Assembly: GCF_009909145.1 (NCBI RefSeq)
Contig: NZ_JAAAPJ010000009.1
Coordinates: forward strand, 1-64,000
Direction of reading: 5' to 3'
DNA: 64,000 nucleotides
Source of the DNA: Corallococcus silvisoli
GTDB lineage: Bacteria > Myxococcota > Myxococcia > Myxococcales > Myxococcaceae
Shown: positions 32,341 through 40,748 of the stretch, in pieces
Position numbering within the stretch: position 1 is the stretch's first letter
Layout of the letters: each line of letters starts with the position of its first letter
Translations under genes and position numbers: made by a program
The notes under the pieces: generated by a model
The model's database searches: none
What the model saw: only the letters and a program-made list of their open reading frames with translations
What the model was told of the DNA's origin: nothing

Positions 32341-33936
32341 TCAGCCCTCGTCCGCCAGGCCGTACTCCTTGAGCTTCCGGGCCAGCGTGTTGCGGCCGAT
32401 CTCCAGCGTCCGCGCCGCCGCGGTGCGGTTGCCCTTCACCGCCTCCAGCACACGCAAGATGTGGCGGCGCTCCACTTCCGCCAGCGGGAGCAGGAGCGGG
32501 GCTTCCGGCGCGGGGGCGGGCTCCTGCACGGACGGCGCGGGGGACAGCGCGCGGTCCAGGGAGGGCAGGGGGAGGTGTTCCTCCAGGATCTCGCCTTCGC
32601 AGAGCACGACGGCGCTCTCGATGCAGTTCTCCAGCTCGCGCACGTTGCCGGGCCAGCGGTAGCGCATGAGCCGCGTGAGGGCCGAGGCGCTGAGGCGGGG
32701 CGGGGGCAACCGGTGGCGCTTCGCGGCGGTGGCGACGAAGTGGCGCGCGAGCCGTTCGATGTCCTCCGCGCCGCGCTCGCGCAGCGGGGGCAGCAGGAGC
32801 TCCACGACCTTGATGCGGTAGTAGAGGTCCTCGCGGAACCGGCCCTCCGCCACCATGCGCGGCAGGTCGCGGTGGGTGGCCGCGACGATGCGCACGTCCA
32901 CCTTGACGGCCTGGGTGCCGCCCACGCGCTCGAACTCGCGATCCTGGAGCACGCGCAACAGCTTGCCCTGCACCGCCTGGGGCAGCTCCCCCAGCTCGTC
33001 GATGAAGACGGTGCCGCCGTCGGCCGCCTCGAACTTGCCGGGCACGCGGTGGTCCGCGCCGGTGAACGCGCCCTTCTCATGGCCGAACAGCTCGTTCTCG
33101 ATGAGGGCGGCGGGCAGCGCCGCGCAGTCCACCTTCACGAAGGGCTTGTCGCGCCGGGGGCCGTTGACGTGGATGGCGCGCGCGAACAGCTCCTTGCCGC
33201 AGCCGCTCTCCCCGCGCAGCAGCACCGTCGCGTCCGTGGGCGCGGCCTTCTGCACCAGGCGGTAGAGGGCCTTGAGCGGCGGGGCTTCACCGATGATGCG
33301 GTTGAAGAAGTAGCCCACCGGGGCCTGCGGCTGATCCTTGGCGCGCTGCAGCTCCTGGTAGAGGCTGGTCGTCTGGAGCGCGGTGCTGACCTGGGCCGCG
33401 ATGTCGGTGAGCTTCCGGGTGTCGTCCTCCGTGAAGGGACCGCCGCCCAGGCGGTTGAGGACCTGGAGCACCCCGTACACGGCGCCCGCCGCGTCGCGCA
33501 GCGGCACCGCGGCCAGGCTGATGGTGCGGTAGCCCGTCATCCGGTCGATGTCCGCGAAGAAGCGCCGCTCGCCGCGCGGATCCGGCACGTGCACGGGCTC
33601 CCCGGCCTCCGCCACGTAGCCCGCCACGCCCTGGCCCAGCTTCACGCGGATCTGCGCGACCTCCGGCAGGTGCGCGGCGCGGCTGAAGAGCTCGCGGCGC
33701 ACCGGATCCAACAGCCACAGCGTGCCGCGGTCCGCCTGGAGCGTGATGGCGATGCGGTCCACGAGCGCCTGGAGGAAGGCGTCCAGGTCCACCTCGCGCC
33801 CGACGAGGCCGCCAAGGGGGAGCAGGACCTGGGACGACACATCCGGCGGGGACGAGGGCATGGCGGCGGGCAGCGGCGGCAGCGTGAAGGACGCGCGTGG
33901 CAGTGTAGCGCAGGGCTCCTGGCTCGGCAGGCTCAT
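32341..33936 (-). CDS. GAF-containing sigma54-dependent activator (Fis family)
   Basis: This 531-residue enhancer-binding protein has a GAF sensor (about 45-195: DRGTLWLLDPVRRELFSRAA, AAVPLRDAAGAVYGVLQVLN), an AAA+ domain (about 205-440) with Walker A GESGCGKELFARA, the sigma54-contact loop KGAFTGAD, and Walker B VFIDELGELP. It ends in a Fis-type helix-turn-helix (RTAAARTLEIGRNTLARKLK). The start at 33936 overlaps the stop of the metallo-hydrolase by ATGA, so the two are translationally coupled. No receiver domain is present; the signal is likely a small ligand bound by GAF. Target promoters unknown. Confidence 0.92.
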   Translation of the reverse strand: MSLPSQEPCATLPRASFTLPPLPAAMPSSPPDVSSQVLLPLGGLVGREVDLDAFLQALVDRIAITLQADRGTLWLLDPVRRELFSRAAHLPEVAQIRVKLGQGVAGYVAEAGEPVHVPDPRGERRFFADIDRMTGYRTISLAAVPLRDAAGAVYGVLQVLNRLGGGPFTEDDTRKLTDIAAQVSTALQTTSLYQELQRAKDQPQAPVGYFFNRIIGEAPPLKALYRLVQKAAPTDATVLLRGESGCGKELFARAIHVNGPRRDKPFVKVDCAALPAALIENELFGHEKGAFTGADHRVPGKFEAADGGTVFIDELGELPQAVQGKLLRVLQDREFERVGGTQAVKVDVRIVAATHRDLPRMVAEGRFREDLYYRIKVVELLLPPLRERGAEDIERLARHFVATAAKRHRLPPPRLSASALTRLMRYRWPGNVRELENCIESAVVLCEGEILEEHLPLPSLDRALSPAPSVQEPAPAPEAPLLLPLAEVERRHILRVLEAVKGNRTAAARTLEIGRNTLARKLKEYGLADEG

Positions 33937-34769
33937 GCGCCCGCCGCGCGGCCCAGGAGCATGCGCTGGCCCTCGCGCGCGGGGTCGGTGAAGGGGAACA
34001 GGCCGCGCGCCTGCTGCGCCATGTCCTCCAGCAGCTCGTCCGCGTGGGACGGATCATGGTGGAAGAGGAAGAGCCGCCCGGCGTTCAGGTCACGGGCGAC
34101 CTTGGCCGCGTCCATCATCGTCGAATGGCCCCAGCCCTTCTTGGACAGGCCCGTCTTCCCCTCGTACTCGTCCGGGGTGTACTGCGCGTCCAGGCACAGC
34201 GCGTCCGCGCCCTCGAAGTGGTGGGCCACGTCCGCCGTGAGGCGCTCCGGCAGCTCCACGTCCGTCGCGTACACGAACGAGTGGCCGTCCGCCTCCACGC
34301 GGTAGGCCATGCACCCGTCCGGGTGCGGCACGTCGATGGGCGTCACCTTGAAGGGGCCCACCTCCACCGTGCGGCCGTGCACCGCGGCGCCAAAGGCCAT
34401 CTTCGAGCGCATGGTGGACAGGGGCACCGGGAACTGCGGCGGGCGCATCTGCTGCGACAGCGTGGACTCCAACGCCTGCGCGCCGTTGGCACCCGGGCCG
34501 TACAGCGTCAGCGACGTCGTGGGCAGGTAGGCGGGCGTGAAGAAGGGGAAGCCCTGCACGTGATCCCAGTGCAGGTGTGAGAAGAACATCGTCGCCTTCC
34601 GCGGCGCGCCCTCGCGCAGCATCACCTCGCCCAGCGTGCGGATGCCCGTGCCCGCGTCGAGGATCAACCGCTCACCCTGGCTCGTCACCTCCACGCACGC
34701 CGTGTTGCCGCCGATGCGCGAGCCCGACACCGCGATGCTGCCTCGAACCCCGAAGAACCGGACTTCCAT
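33933..34769 (-). CDS. MBL-fold metallo-hydrolase
   Basis: This 278-residue protein of the metallo-beta-lactamase fold has the metal-binding motif HxHxDH in SHLHWDHVQG, the N-terminal MEVRFFGVRGSIAV strand, Asp in LILDAGTGI, and later His ligands (PHPDGCM, GWGHSTM). The layout resembles the phosphodiesterase/PhnP-like or RNase Z-like subgroups rather than beta-lactamases. ATG 34769 follows AGGAGAG; upstream codons do not fit the family. It is the first gene of a two-gene unit with the GAF-sigma54 activator, which suggests that it makes or removes the activator's ligand. That is inference; the substrate is unknown. Confidence 0.85.
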   Translation of the reverse strand: MEVRFFGVRGSIAVSGSRIGGNTACVEVTSQGERLILDAGTGIRTLGEVMLREGAPRKATMFFSHLHWDHVQGFPFFTPAYLPTTSLTLYGPGANGAQALESTLSQQMRPPQFPVPLSTMRSKMAFGAAVHGRTVEVGPFKVTPIDVPHPDGCMAYRVEADGHSFVYATDVELPERLTADVAHHFEGADALCLDAQYTPDEYEGKTGLSKKGWGHSTMMDAAKVARDLNAGRLFLFHHDPSHADELLEDMAQQARGLFPFTDPAREGQRMLLGRAAGA

Positions 34770-34981
34770 GGTGACTCTCCTGATGCTCCGGCACCCGCTG
34801 GAGGCGCCCTGACGTGAGGGGGACACAGCACGTGGAGTGCCAGCGCCAAGGGGTTGGAATCACTGGAGTGGGGTGGGGCGGGGAAGGACGGACCGCTCCG
34901 TTTCGGGGCGCTCTGGATCGGGCGGGCGGTCCATTCCGGGGCGGTCCTCGGGGCGACGGAATCCTGGTAGACCCCAGGGCC

Positions 34982-35743
34982 ATGCCGACGATCGCGTTCT
35001 GTACCATCAAGGGTGGCGTCGGGAAGACCACCCTGTGCTCGCACGTGGCCGCGGCGCTGGCGGACGCGGGCCGGCGGGTGTTGCTGCTGGACCTGGATCC
35101 GCAGGCGCACGCATCGCTGGTGCTGGGCCTGGAGTCGCGCGAGGGCCCGTGCGTGGCGGACGCCTTCGGGGCCCGACCGAAGCACAAGCTGGACGAGGTG
35201 GTGGTGGCGTCGCCCAAGCGGCCGGGGCTGTTCATCGCGCCGGGGGCGCCGCGCATGGCGGCGTTGGAGCGCGAGCTGTTCGGCTGGGGCCACCGGCTGC
35301 AGGCGATTCCGCGCGCGCTGAAGACGCTGTCGTGGACTCCCGACGTCATCATCGTGGACACGCCGCCGAGCATCGGCGCGTTCACGGAGGCCGTGCTGTG
35401 CTTCGCGGACGTGGTGGTGGCGCCGGTGCCCACGGGCGCGTTCGCGCTGCAGGGCCTGGGCGAGATCGAGACGGCGTGGCGCGAGGTGCGCGAGGACGGC
35501 GGCCAGCTGGTGGCCGCGGTGAACCTCTGGGACCGGCGCACGCCCGCCACCAACGAGGCGATGGAGGAGGCGCTGAAGGAGGTGACGGTGCCGGTGCTGC
35601 GCACGCGCATCCCGCGCTCGGAGTCCATCAACCAGGCGGGGCTGGGCTACGAGGTGGTCTTCGACGTGAGCCCGAACGCCTCTGGCGCGGAGGAGCTGCG
35701 CGCGCTCGCCCAGGAGCTGGCGAAGCGCGCGGGCGTGCGCTGA
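34982..35743 (+). CDS. Orphan ParA/MinD-family ATPase
   Basis: This 253-residue deviant-Walker ATPase has the P-loop KGGVGKTTL right after the first strand, the Walker A' region VLLLDLDPQAHASL and the Walker B strand VIIVDTPPS. The C-terminus (PRSESINQAGLGYEVVFDVS) fits ParA. ParA-type ATPases position DNA, plasmids or protein clusters. No ParB partner or parS-like site was seen next to it, so it may position a protein cargo. The start ATG 34982 follows CAGGG. Its stop abuts that of the convergent hydrolase gene (35743/35744) with no spacer. Confidence 0.88.
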   Translation: MPTIAFCTIKGGVGKTTLCSHVAAALADAGRRVLLLDLDPQAHASLVLGLESREGPCVADAFGARPKHKLDEVVVASPKRPGLFIAPGAPRMAALERELFGWGHRLQAIPRALKTLSWTPDVIIVDTPPSIGAFTEAVLCFADVVVAPVPTGAFALQGLGEIETAWREVREDGGQLVAAVNLWDRRTPATNEAMEEALKEVTVPVLRTRIPRSESINQAGLGYEVVFDVSPNASGAEELRALAQELAKRAGVR

Positions 35744-37138
35744 TCACGGCGTGGGCAGTCCGGACTCGAGCGCCGTCCGGACGGTGGCGGCGGTGAAGGA
35801 CGTGCCCCAGACGGCGTTGACCTGCTCCGCGACGAAGGCGGCGCCCGGCTGGAGCGTCCCCTGCGTGGCCTCCAGCATCTGCACGCGCGGGTCGGTGAGC
35901 TCCAGCAGGCGTGGCGCCACGTCGCTCACGTCGCGGTCCTGCTCCTGGCTGGCGCGCACACCCCGAAGCCACGCGCCCACGGTGCCCGCCCCGTAGGGGA
36001 TGTAGAGGGGTTGCTCCGCGCCTCCCAGCTTCACGAGGAGGTGTCCCAGGCTCAGCGTGATGATGACGTTGCCGTGCGTGGAGAGCAGGGGCCCGTGGTC
36101 CGGCGGCAGCGTGTTCCAGTCCACCGCGGCCGTGTTCTGGAAGTACATCGGCGTGAAGCGATGGGGCGCCTGGGAGACCAGGGCGCGCGTGTGCTCCACG
36201 GGGATGAGGGTGTCCCAGTCGTCGTGGAGGATGAGGAAGGGCGTCTGGACCGTCGCGGCCAGGTGGGCGGCCGTCCAGCGCGTGTAGTCCGTACCGGACG
36301 ACAGCGGGTCGCCTCCGGTGGTGGCGTAGATGCGGCGGAAGTAGGGCTCGAAGAACTGCTGGTAGCGCGACCGCAGCGCAGCGTCGCTCACGCGCGAGGG
36401 AACGACGCGGCTCACGTAGTCCACCTCCTGCGCGAAGTCGGACAAGGGCGAGAGGGCGACGCCCACGCTGGGCACCACCGTCGCGGGTGCGTCCGCCGCG
36501 GCATAGAGCGCTTCGTAGCCACCCCAGGAGCCCCCGAAGATGCCGATGCGCGTGGTGTCCACGTTCGGGGCCTGGGCGAGGAAGCGCATGCCCGCGTTCA
36601 TGTCGTCGCGGTCGTTCTGGAGGTCGCCTCCCGCGTAGAAGCGGCCGAAGACGGCGAGCACGCCGAAATCATGGAAGAGGTAGACGAAGGACTCGCTCGC
36701 GACGAGCTCCGGCGTCGTGGGCGTGTAGGCGATGGACGACGAGCCCGGTCCGAAGTGCGGCTCGCTGTCATCGGGGTGCAGGCCTCTGCCGCGCGCGGCC
36801 CACTTCGCGTCCACGGCCTCGCCGGTCCACGCGATGCCGTCGTAGGGCCTGGTGAGCACCACGATGGGTGACACGCCCGGCTTCCGGGGAGGGAACCACT
36901 GCGCATAGGTGGCCGCCCGACCGGGCACCTCCAGCCGCAGGAGCTGGTATGGCCACGTCTGGCCCGCGGCGTCGAGCGAGCCCGAGCCCAGCTGCGTCAC
37001 CTGGACGGTGCCCGGGTCCGTGGGCATGTCGTCCGGGGACTGACAGGAGTTCGCGGACGGGCTGGGCTTGCTGCAGCAGGCGGTGGGGAACGAGCCCAGG
37101 AAGGCCAGGGCCAGCAGCGTGGTCGAAAGGAGGCGCAT
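35744..37138 (-). CDS. Secreted alpha/beta-hydrolase, prolyl-oligopeptidase-like
   Basis: This approximately 464-residue protein begins at ATG 37138 with a signal that ends near TACCSKPS, consistent with a lipoprotein. The hydrolase core has the nucleophile elbow FGGSWGGYEAL, a following Asp in LHDDWDTLIP, and a His in STHGNV or LSLGHLL. The S9 prolyl-oligopeptidase/dienelactone-hydrolase families share this order. It is exported and may cleave peptides or esters; no substrate is evident. Upstream, its start lies 70 bases from the divergent glutaminase gene. Confidence 0.8.
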   Translation of the reverse strand: MRLLSTTLLALAFLGSFPTACCSKPSPSANSCQSPDDMPTDPGTVQVTQLGSGSLDAAGQTWPYQLLRLEVPGRAATYAQWFPPRKPGVSPIVVLTRPYDGIAWTGEAVDAKWAARGRGLHPDDSEPHFGPGSSSIAYTPTTPELVASESFVYLFHDFGVLAVFGRFYAGGDLQNDRDDMNAGMRFLAQAPNVDTTRIGIFGGSWGGYEALYAAADAPATVVPSVGVALSPLSDFAQEVDYVSRVVPSRVSDAALRSRYQQFFEPYFRRIYATTGGDPLSSGTDYTRWTAAHLAATVQTPFLILHDDWDTLIPVEHTRALVSQAPHRFTPMYFQNTAAVDWNTLPPDHGPLLSTHGNVIITLSLGHLLVKLGGAEQPLYIPYGAGTVGAWLRGVRASQEQDRDVSDVAPRLLELTDPRVQMLEATQGTLQPGAAFVAEQVNAVWGTSFTAATVRTALESGLPTP

Positions 37139-37208
37139 GCTCCAGCAGACACCGTGGCGCGGATTTTCTGGAAGTCCGAACCCGCTTTCCAGACGAGGAT
37201 GAGGGCGC

Positions 37209-38120
37209 ATGGACTACCAGGCGGTGTTGTTGGACGTGTGGGACGCGGTGCGCCCGGTGCTGGGACAGGGGCGCGTGGCGACCTACATCCCGGCGCTGGC
37301 GGCGGTGGATCCCCGCCGCTTCGGCATGGCGCTCGCGACGGTGGAAGGCGACCTGTACGGCGTCGGCGACTGGCGTGAGCCTTTCTCCATCCAAAGCATC
37401 TCCAAGGTGTTCACGCTGGCGCTCGCGCTGTCGCGGGATGGGGACGCGCTGTGGCGGCGCGTGGGCAAGGAGCCCTCTGGCAACCCGTTCAACTCGCTGG
37501 TCCAGTTGGAGTACGAGCAGGGCATCCCTCGCAACCCGTTCATCAACGCGGGCGCGCTGGTCATCACCGACCGGCTGCAACACCTCACCGGGGATGCGCG
37601 CGGCACGCTGCGCGACTTCCTCCGGGCGGAGAGCGGCAACCCGTCCGTGGACTTCGATCCGGTCATCGCCGCGTCGGAGGCGGAGCACGGCCACCGCAAC
37701 CGCGCCCTGGCGCACTTCATGGCCAGCTACGGGAACATGGAGGGCGCGGTTCCGGAGGTGCTGGAGCACTACTTCTGGCAGTGCTCGCTGGCGATGAGCT
37801 GCGCGGACCTGGCGCGAGCCTGCGGCTTCCTCGCCCGGCATGGCCAGCTCGCGAATGGTTCACGGCTGCTCACGCGCAGCCAGGCCAAGCAGGTCAACGC
37901 GGTGATGCTCACCTGCGGCACGTATGACGCGGCGGGCGAGTTCGCCTATCGCGTGGGCCTGCCGGGCAAGAGCGGCGTGGGGGGCGGCATCATCGCCGTC
38001 ATCCCCAACCGGTGTGCCCTGTGCGTGTGGAGCCCCGGCCTGGATGCGCGAGGCAACTCGGTGGCGGGCGTGGAGGCCTTGGACCGGTTCACGACGCTGA
38101 CCGGCCTGTCCATTTTCTGA
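37209..38120 (+). CDS. glsA: Glutaminase A
   Basis: Glutaminase hydrolyses glutamine to glutamate and ammonia. At 303 residues it matches the usual bacterial size. The catalytic S-x-x-K motif is QSISKVF (Ser63, Lys66), after the typical EPFSIQSISK context. Other family blocks are NPFNSLVQLE, PRNPFINAGAL, NRALAHFMASYGN and a late KSGVGGGIIAV. ATG 37209 has a GAGG-containing site upstream. It is a stand-alone gene between the divergent hydrolase and a convergent esterase; there is no operon partner. It acts in the cytosol and may contribute to acid or nitrogen balance. Confidence 0.95.
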   Translation: MDYQAVLLDVWDAVRPVLGQGRVATYIPALAAVDPRRFGMALATVEGDLYGVGDWREPFSIQSISKVFTLALALSRDGDALWRRVGKEPSGNPFNSLVQLEYEQGIPRNPFINAGALVITDRLQHLTGDARGTLRDFLRAESGNPSVDFDPVIAASEAEHGHRNRALAHFMASYGNMEGAVPEVLEHYFWQCSLAMSCADLARACGFLARHGQLANGSRLLTRSQAKQVNAVMLTCGTYDAAGEFAYRVGLPGKSGVGGGIIAVIPNRCALCVWSPGLDARGNSVAGVEALDRFTTLTGLSIF

Positions 38121-38129
38121 GATGGGGTG

Positions 38130-39056
38130 TCAGCGCAGGCCGTCCAGCAGGTCGGCCAGTCGCCGGGGCTGGGACGCGAACGGCGAGTGCGAGGACTCCA
38201 GCGTGTCCACGGTGAAGGTGTTGCCCGGCGTGAAGGCATCCGCCTCGCGGATCATCAGGTCCTGGAGGGCAGGGGCCAGGGCGCGGTCCCGTGAGCAGCG
38301 AAGGTAGCTGCGGGGGACGCGTCCCCAACGCTCCTTCGTCGCGCCTACCTTGCCGATCCACAGGGACAGCGGGATGTCAGGGGTGAGGGTGAGCGCGAAG
38401 GGCAGGAAGGCCGCTTCGTCCACGTCCTGGTAGAAGCCCGCTCGCAGCGCCTCCCGGTACGCCGCGTCGCCGCGAGGGTTGATCCGCACCGCGCCCAGCT
38501 TCGCGGGGTCGCCGATGAAGAGGCTCTCGCCGTGGCCGGTGCGCGCCTCGGGCAGGGCGCCGTAGGCGCTGGCGCTCTGGAGGCGCAGCGGGACGTAGGC
38601 GCTCAGGTAGACCAGCCGGCCCATGAGGTGCGGGGCCATCTCCGCCGCGCGGGTGATGACCGTGCCCCCCGCGCTGTGGCCCACGAGCACGGGCTTCGGT
38701 CCGCCCTGGAGCTTCTCCAGCGCCGCGACCACCGCCGAGGCGCAGTCGTCCAGCGTGAGCTCCGCATGGGGCGAGCGTTCCTCGGCGAAGCGCGCCGCGT
38801 CTCCGGTGAGATAGGACGCGGGGAAGCGCGCGTTGAGGCCGTGGCCGGGCAGATCGATGGCCACCACCTGATGCCCGCGGGCGGACAGTGCCTCCGAGAC
38901 GCGCGTCCAATGCAGGGCGTTGTGCCACGCGCCGTGCACCAGCAGGAACGTCCGGGACTTGCGCGCGGCGTTCGCGGGAGTGGCGGCGAGGCCGACTCCT
39001 GTGGGCAGCAGGCCCGTGCCCAGCACGGCGGTCTTCATCACGTCACGACGGTTCAT
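38130..39056 (-). CDS. Tat-exported alpha/beta hydrolase (esterase)
   Basis: This 308-residue alpha/beta hydrolase has a twin-arginine signal (NRRDVMKTAVLGTG). The fold starts with TFLLVHGAWHNALHW (oxyanion HGAW), the nucleophile elbow is VLVGHSAGGTV, and a late His is in TLESSHSPFASQP. This resembles EstC/salicylate-esterase-like or methyl-esterase plant homologues (HGAWHGAWCW). Its start lies inside the end of the MerR gene (14-base overlap), so regulator and enzyme form one unit; the MerR protein probably controls it. Substrate unknown. Confidence 0.85.
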   Translation of the reverse strand: MNRRDVMKTAVLGTGLLPTGVGLAATPANAARKSRTFLLVHGAWHNALHWTRVSEALSARGHQVVAIDLPGHGLNARFPASYLTGDAARFAEERSPHAELTLDDCASAVVAALEKLQGGPKPVLVGHSAGGTVITRAAEMAPHLMGRLVYLSAYVPLRLQSASAYGALPEARTGHGESLFIGDPAKLGAVRINPRGDAAYREALRAGFYQDVDEAAFLPFALTLTPDIPLSLWIGKVGATKERWGRVPRSYLRCSRDRALAPALQDLMIREADAFTPGNTFTVDTLESSHSPFASQPRRLADLLDGLR

Positions 39057-39420
39057 GGGGTGTTCCTTCGTCGGGGGAGGTGTTGGCGTCCAGCACGGCG
39101 AGCAGCCGCTCCCGCAGGCGCGCGAGGTCGAAGAGCTGCCGGTCCACTTCGGCCAGCCGCTCGCGGTGGGCCGCGAGCGCGTCCGGGCAGATGGAGTCGG
39201 TGACCTGACGGAGCATGCAGGGCGGGAAGGTGGCGATCTCCTCCAGCGAGAAGCCCCGGCGGATCATTCGGGCCACCTGCATCACCTGGGGCACCGCGTC
39301 TTCGCCGAAGTCCCGGTAGCCGTTGTCGCGGCGGTGCGAGGCGACGAGCCCTGCCTTGTCGTAATGGCGGATGGAGCGCGCACTGCAACCGGTGCGGCGA
39401 GCGAGTTCTCCGATGTTCAT
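39043..39420 (-). CDS. MerR-family transcriptional regulator
   Basis: This 125-residue regulator has an N-terminal winged helix-turn-helix (MNIGELARRTGCSARSIRHY, YDKAGLVASHRRDNGYRDFG) and a C-terminal coiled coil (AHRERLAEVDRQLFDLARLR). Two Cys (PPCML and DSICPD) occur but there is no recognised metal or redox pattern. ATG 39420 follows AGGAGAG; upstream codons are not coding-like. It overlaps the esterase gene and probably regulates it and itself, and perhaps the divergent MFS gene at 39537. The effector is unknown. Confidence 0.88.
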   Translation of the reverse strand: MNIGELARRTGCSARSIRHYDKAGLVASHRRDNGYRDFGEDAVPQVMQVARMIRRGFSLEEIATFPPCMLRQVTDSICPDALAAHRERLAEVDRQLFDLARLRERLLAVLDANTSPDEGTPHEPS

Positions 39421-39536
39421 CCTGCTCTCCTGGGAACGGACCCTACGGCCTGACACCAGTGGCAACGTCAAGGGCCAGATGGAATGCCACCGAAATGCAC
39501 GAGGGAATGCCCGAGCGCGGTCTAGGTTGCGCGCCC

Positions 39537-40730
39537 GTGACCTCCGCCCCGTCCGTCCTCAAGCCCCGCCCCGCGCTCCTCGTGCTTGCCTACCTGGCCT
39601 TCATCAGCCTGGGGCTTCCGGATGCCGTGCTGGGCGTCGCATGGCCCTCGCTGCGCGCCACCTTCGGACTGCCGCAGACAGGCATGGGGGCCATCCTCTC
39701 CACGGCGGCGGTGGCGTACTTCTTCTCCGGCCTGCTCGCGGGCCGGTTGATGCGGGCGCTCAAGCTGGGCCTCCTGCTGGCGCTCAGCACGGGGAGCGTG
39801 GCCCTGGGGCTCGCGGGGTACGCGACCGTGCCGCTGTTCGCGCTCTTCCTGCTCGCCGCGTGCTTCATCGGGTTCGGCTCGGGCGCCATCGACTCCGCGC
39901 TCAACAACTACGCGGCCCAGAACTTCGGGCCCAAGCACATGAACTGGCTGCATGCCGCGTACAGCGTCGGCGCCGCGCTGGGGCCCGCGCTGATGACGGC
40001 GCTGCTGACTCGGGGCGCGGGGTGGCGGTCCGGATATGCCGTCATCGGGGCGACGCTGGGCGTGCTCGCGATCACGTTCCTCTTCACGCGCCGACAGTGG
40101 GATGGGCCGGCGAGGGCGGACGGTGAGGTGGATGCCGGGCACCCCACCGGCTCAGCGCTCGACGCCGTCCGCCGGCCGCGTGTCTGGCTGCAGATCGCCA
40201 CGTTCTTCTTCTACACCGGCGTGGAGGTCACGGCCGGTCAGTGGAGCTACACGGTGCTCACCGAGAGCCGCGGCCTGCACACCTCCGTGGCCGGCACCTT
40301 CGTGAGCCTCTACTGGGGCGCCTTGCTGGTGGGGCGGATCCTGTCCGGCTTCATCGTGGAGCGGCTGGGGCCCGTGCGGATGCTGCGGGTCTGCACCGGG
40401 CTCGCGGTGGTGGGCGCGCTCTTGTTCACGCTCCCCAGCGTGCCCCCCGTGGTGGGGCTGGTCGTGTTGGGGTTCGCGCTGGCCCCCATCTTCCCGGGCC
40501 TGATGTCGGAGACGCCGCGCCGGGTGGGCACCGACGTCTCCGGACACGCGGTGGGCTTCCAGGTGAGCGCGGCCACCATGGGCGTCGCCGCCCTCCCCAG
40601 CCTCGCGGGCTTCATCGCGGAGCGGTGGGGACTGGCGCTCCTGCCGCCATTCCTCGTCGCCTGTGCTGGCGTGCTGGCGGTGGTGCACGGCGTGCTGTCC
40701 GCCGTGGCCGACCGCACCGCGACGCGCTGA
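39537..40730 (+). CDS. MFS transporter (fucose-permease-like)
   Basis: This 397-residue 12-helix permease begins LAYLAFISLGLPDAVLGVAW in helix 1, with FFSGLLAGRLMRALKLG between helices 2 and 3, and GFALAPIFPGLMSETPRRVG in the second half. This pattern is closest to FucP-like sugar permeases or the related cyanate/bacillibactin-type exporters. The direction and substrate are not predictable. GTG 39537 is preferred, since the helix-rich region begins soon after; ATG 39495 and 39507 are in frame but lack coding bias. It is divergent from the MerR gene with a 116-base gap. Confidence 0.83.
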   Translation: MTSAPSVLKPRPALLVLAYLAFISLGLPDAVLGVAWPSLRATFGLPQTGMGAILSTAAVAYFFSGLLAGRLMRALKLGLLLALSTGSVALGLAGYATVPLFALFLLAACFIGFGSGAIDSALNNYAAQNFGPKHMNWLHAAYSVGAALGPALMTALLTRGAGWRSGYAVIGATLGVLAITFLFTRRQWDGPARADGEVDAGHPTGSALDAVRRPRVWLQIATFFFYTGVEVTAGQWSYTVLTESRGLHTSVAGTFVSLYWGALLVGRILSGFIVERLGPVRMLRVCTGLAVVGALLFTLPSVPPVVGLVVLGFALAPIFPGLMSETPRRVGTDVSGHAVGFQVSAATMGVAALPSLAGFIAERWGLALLPPFLVACAGVLAVVHGVLSAVADRTATR

Positions 40731-40748
40731 CCGCGCACGCCGTGTGGC

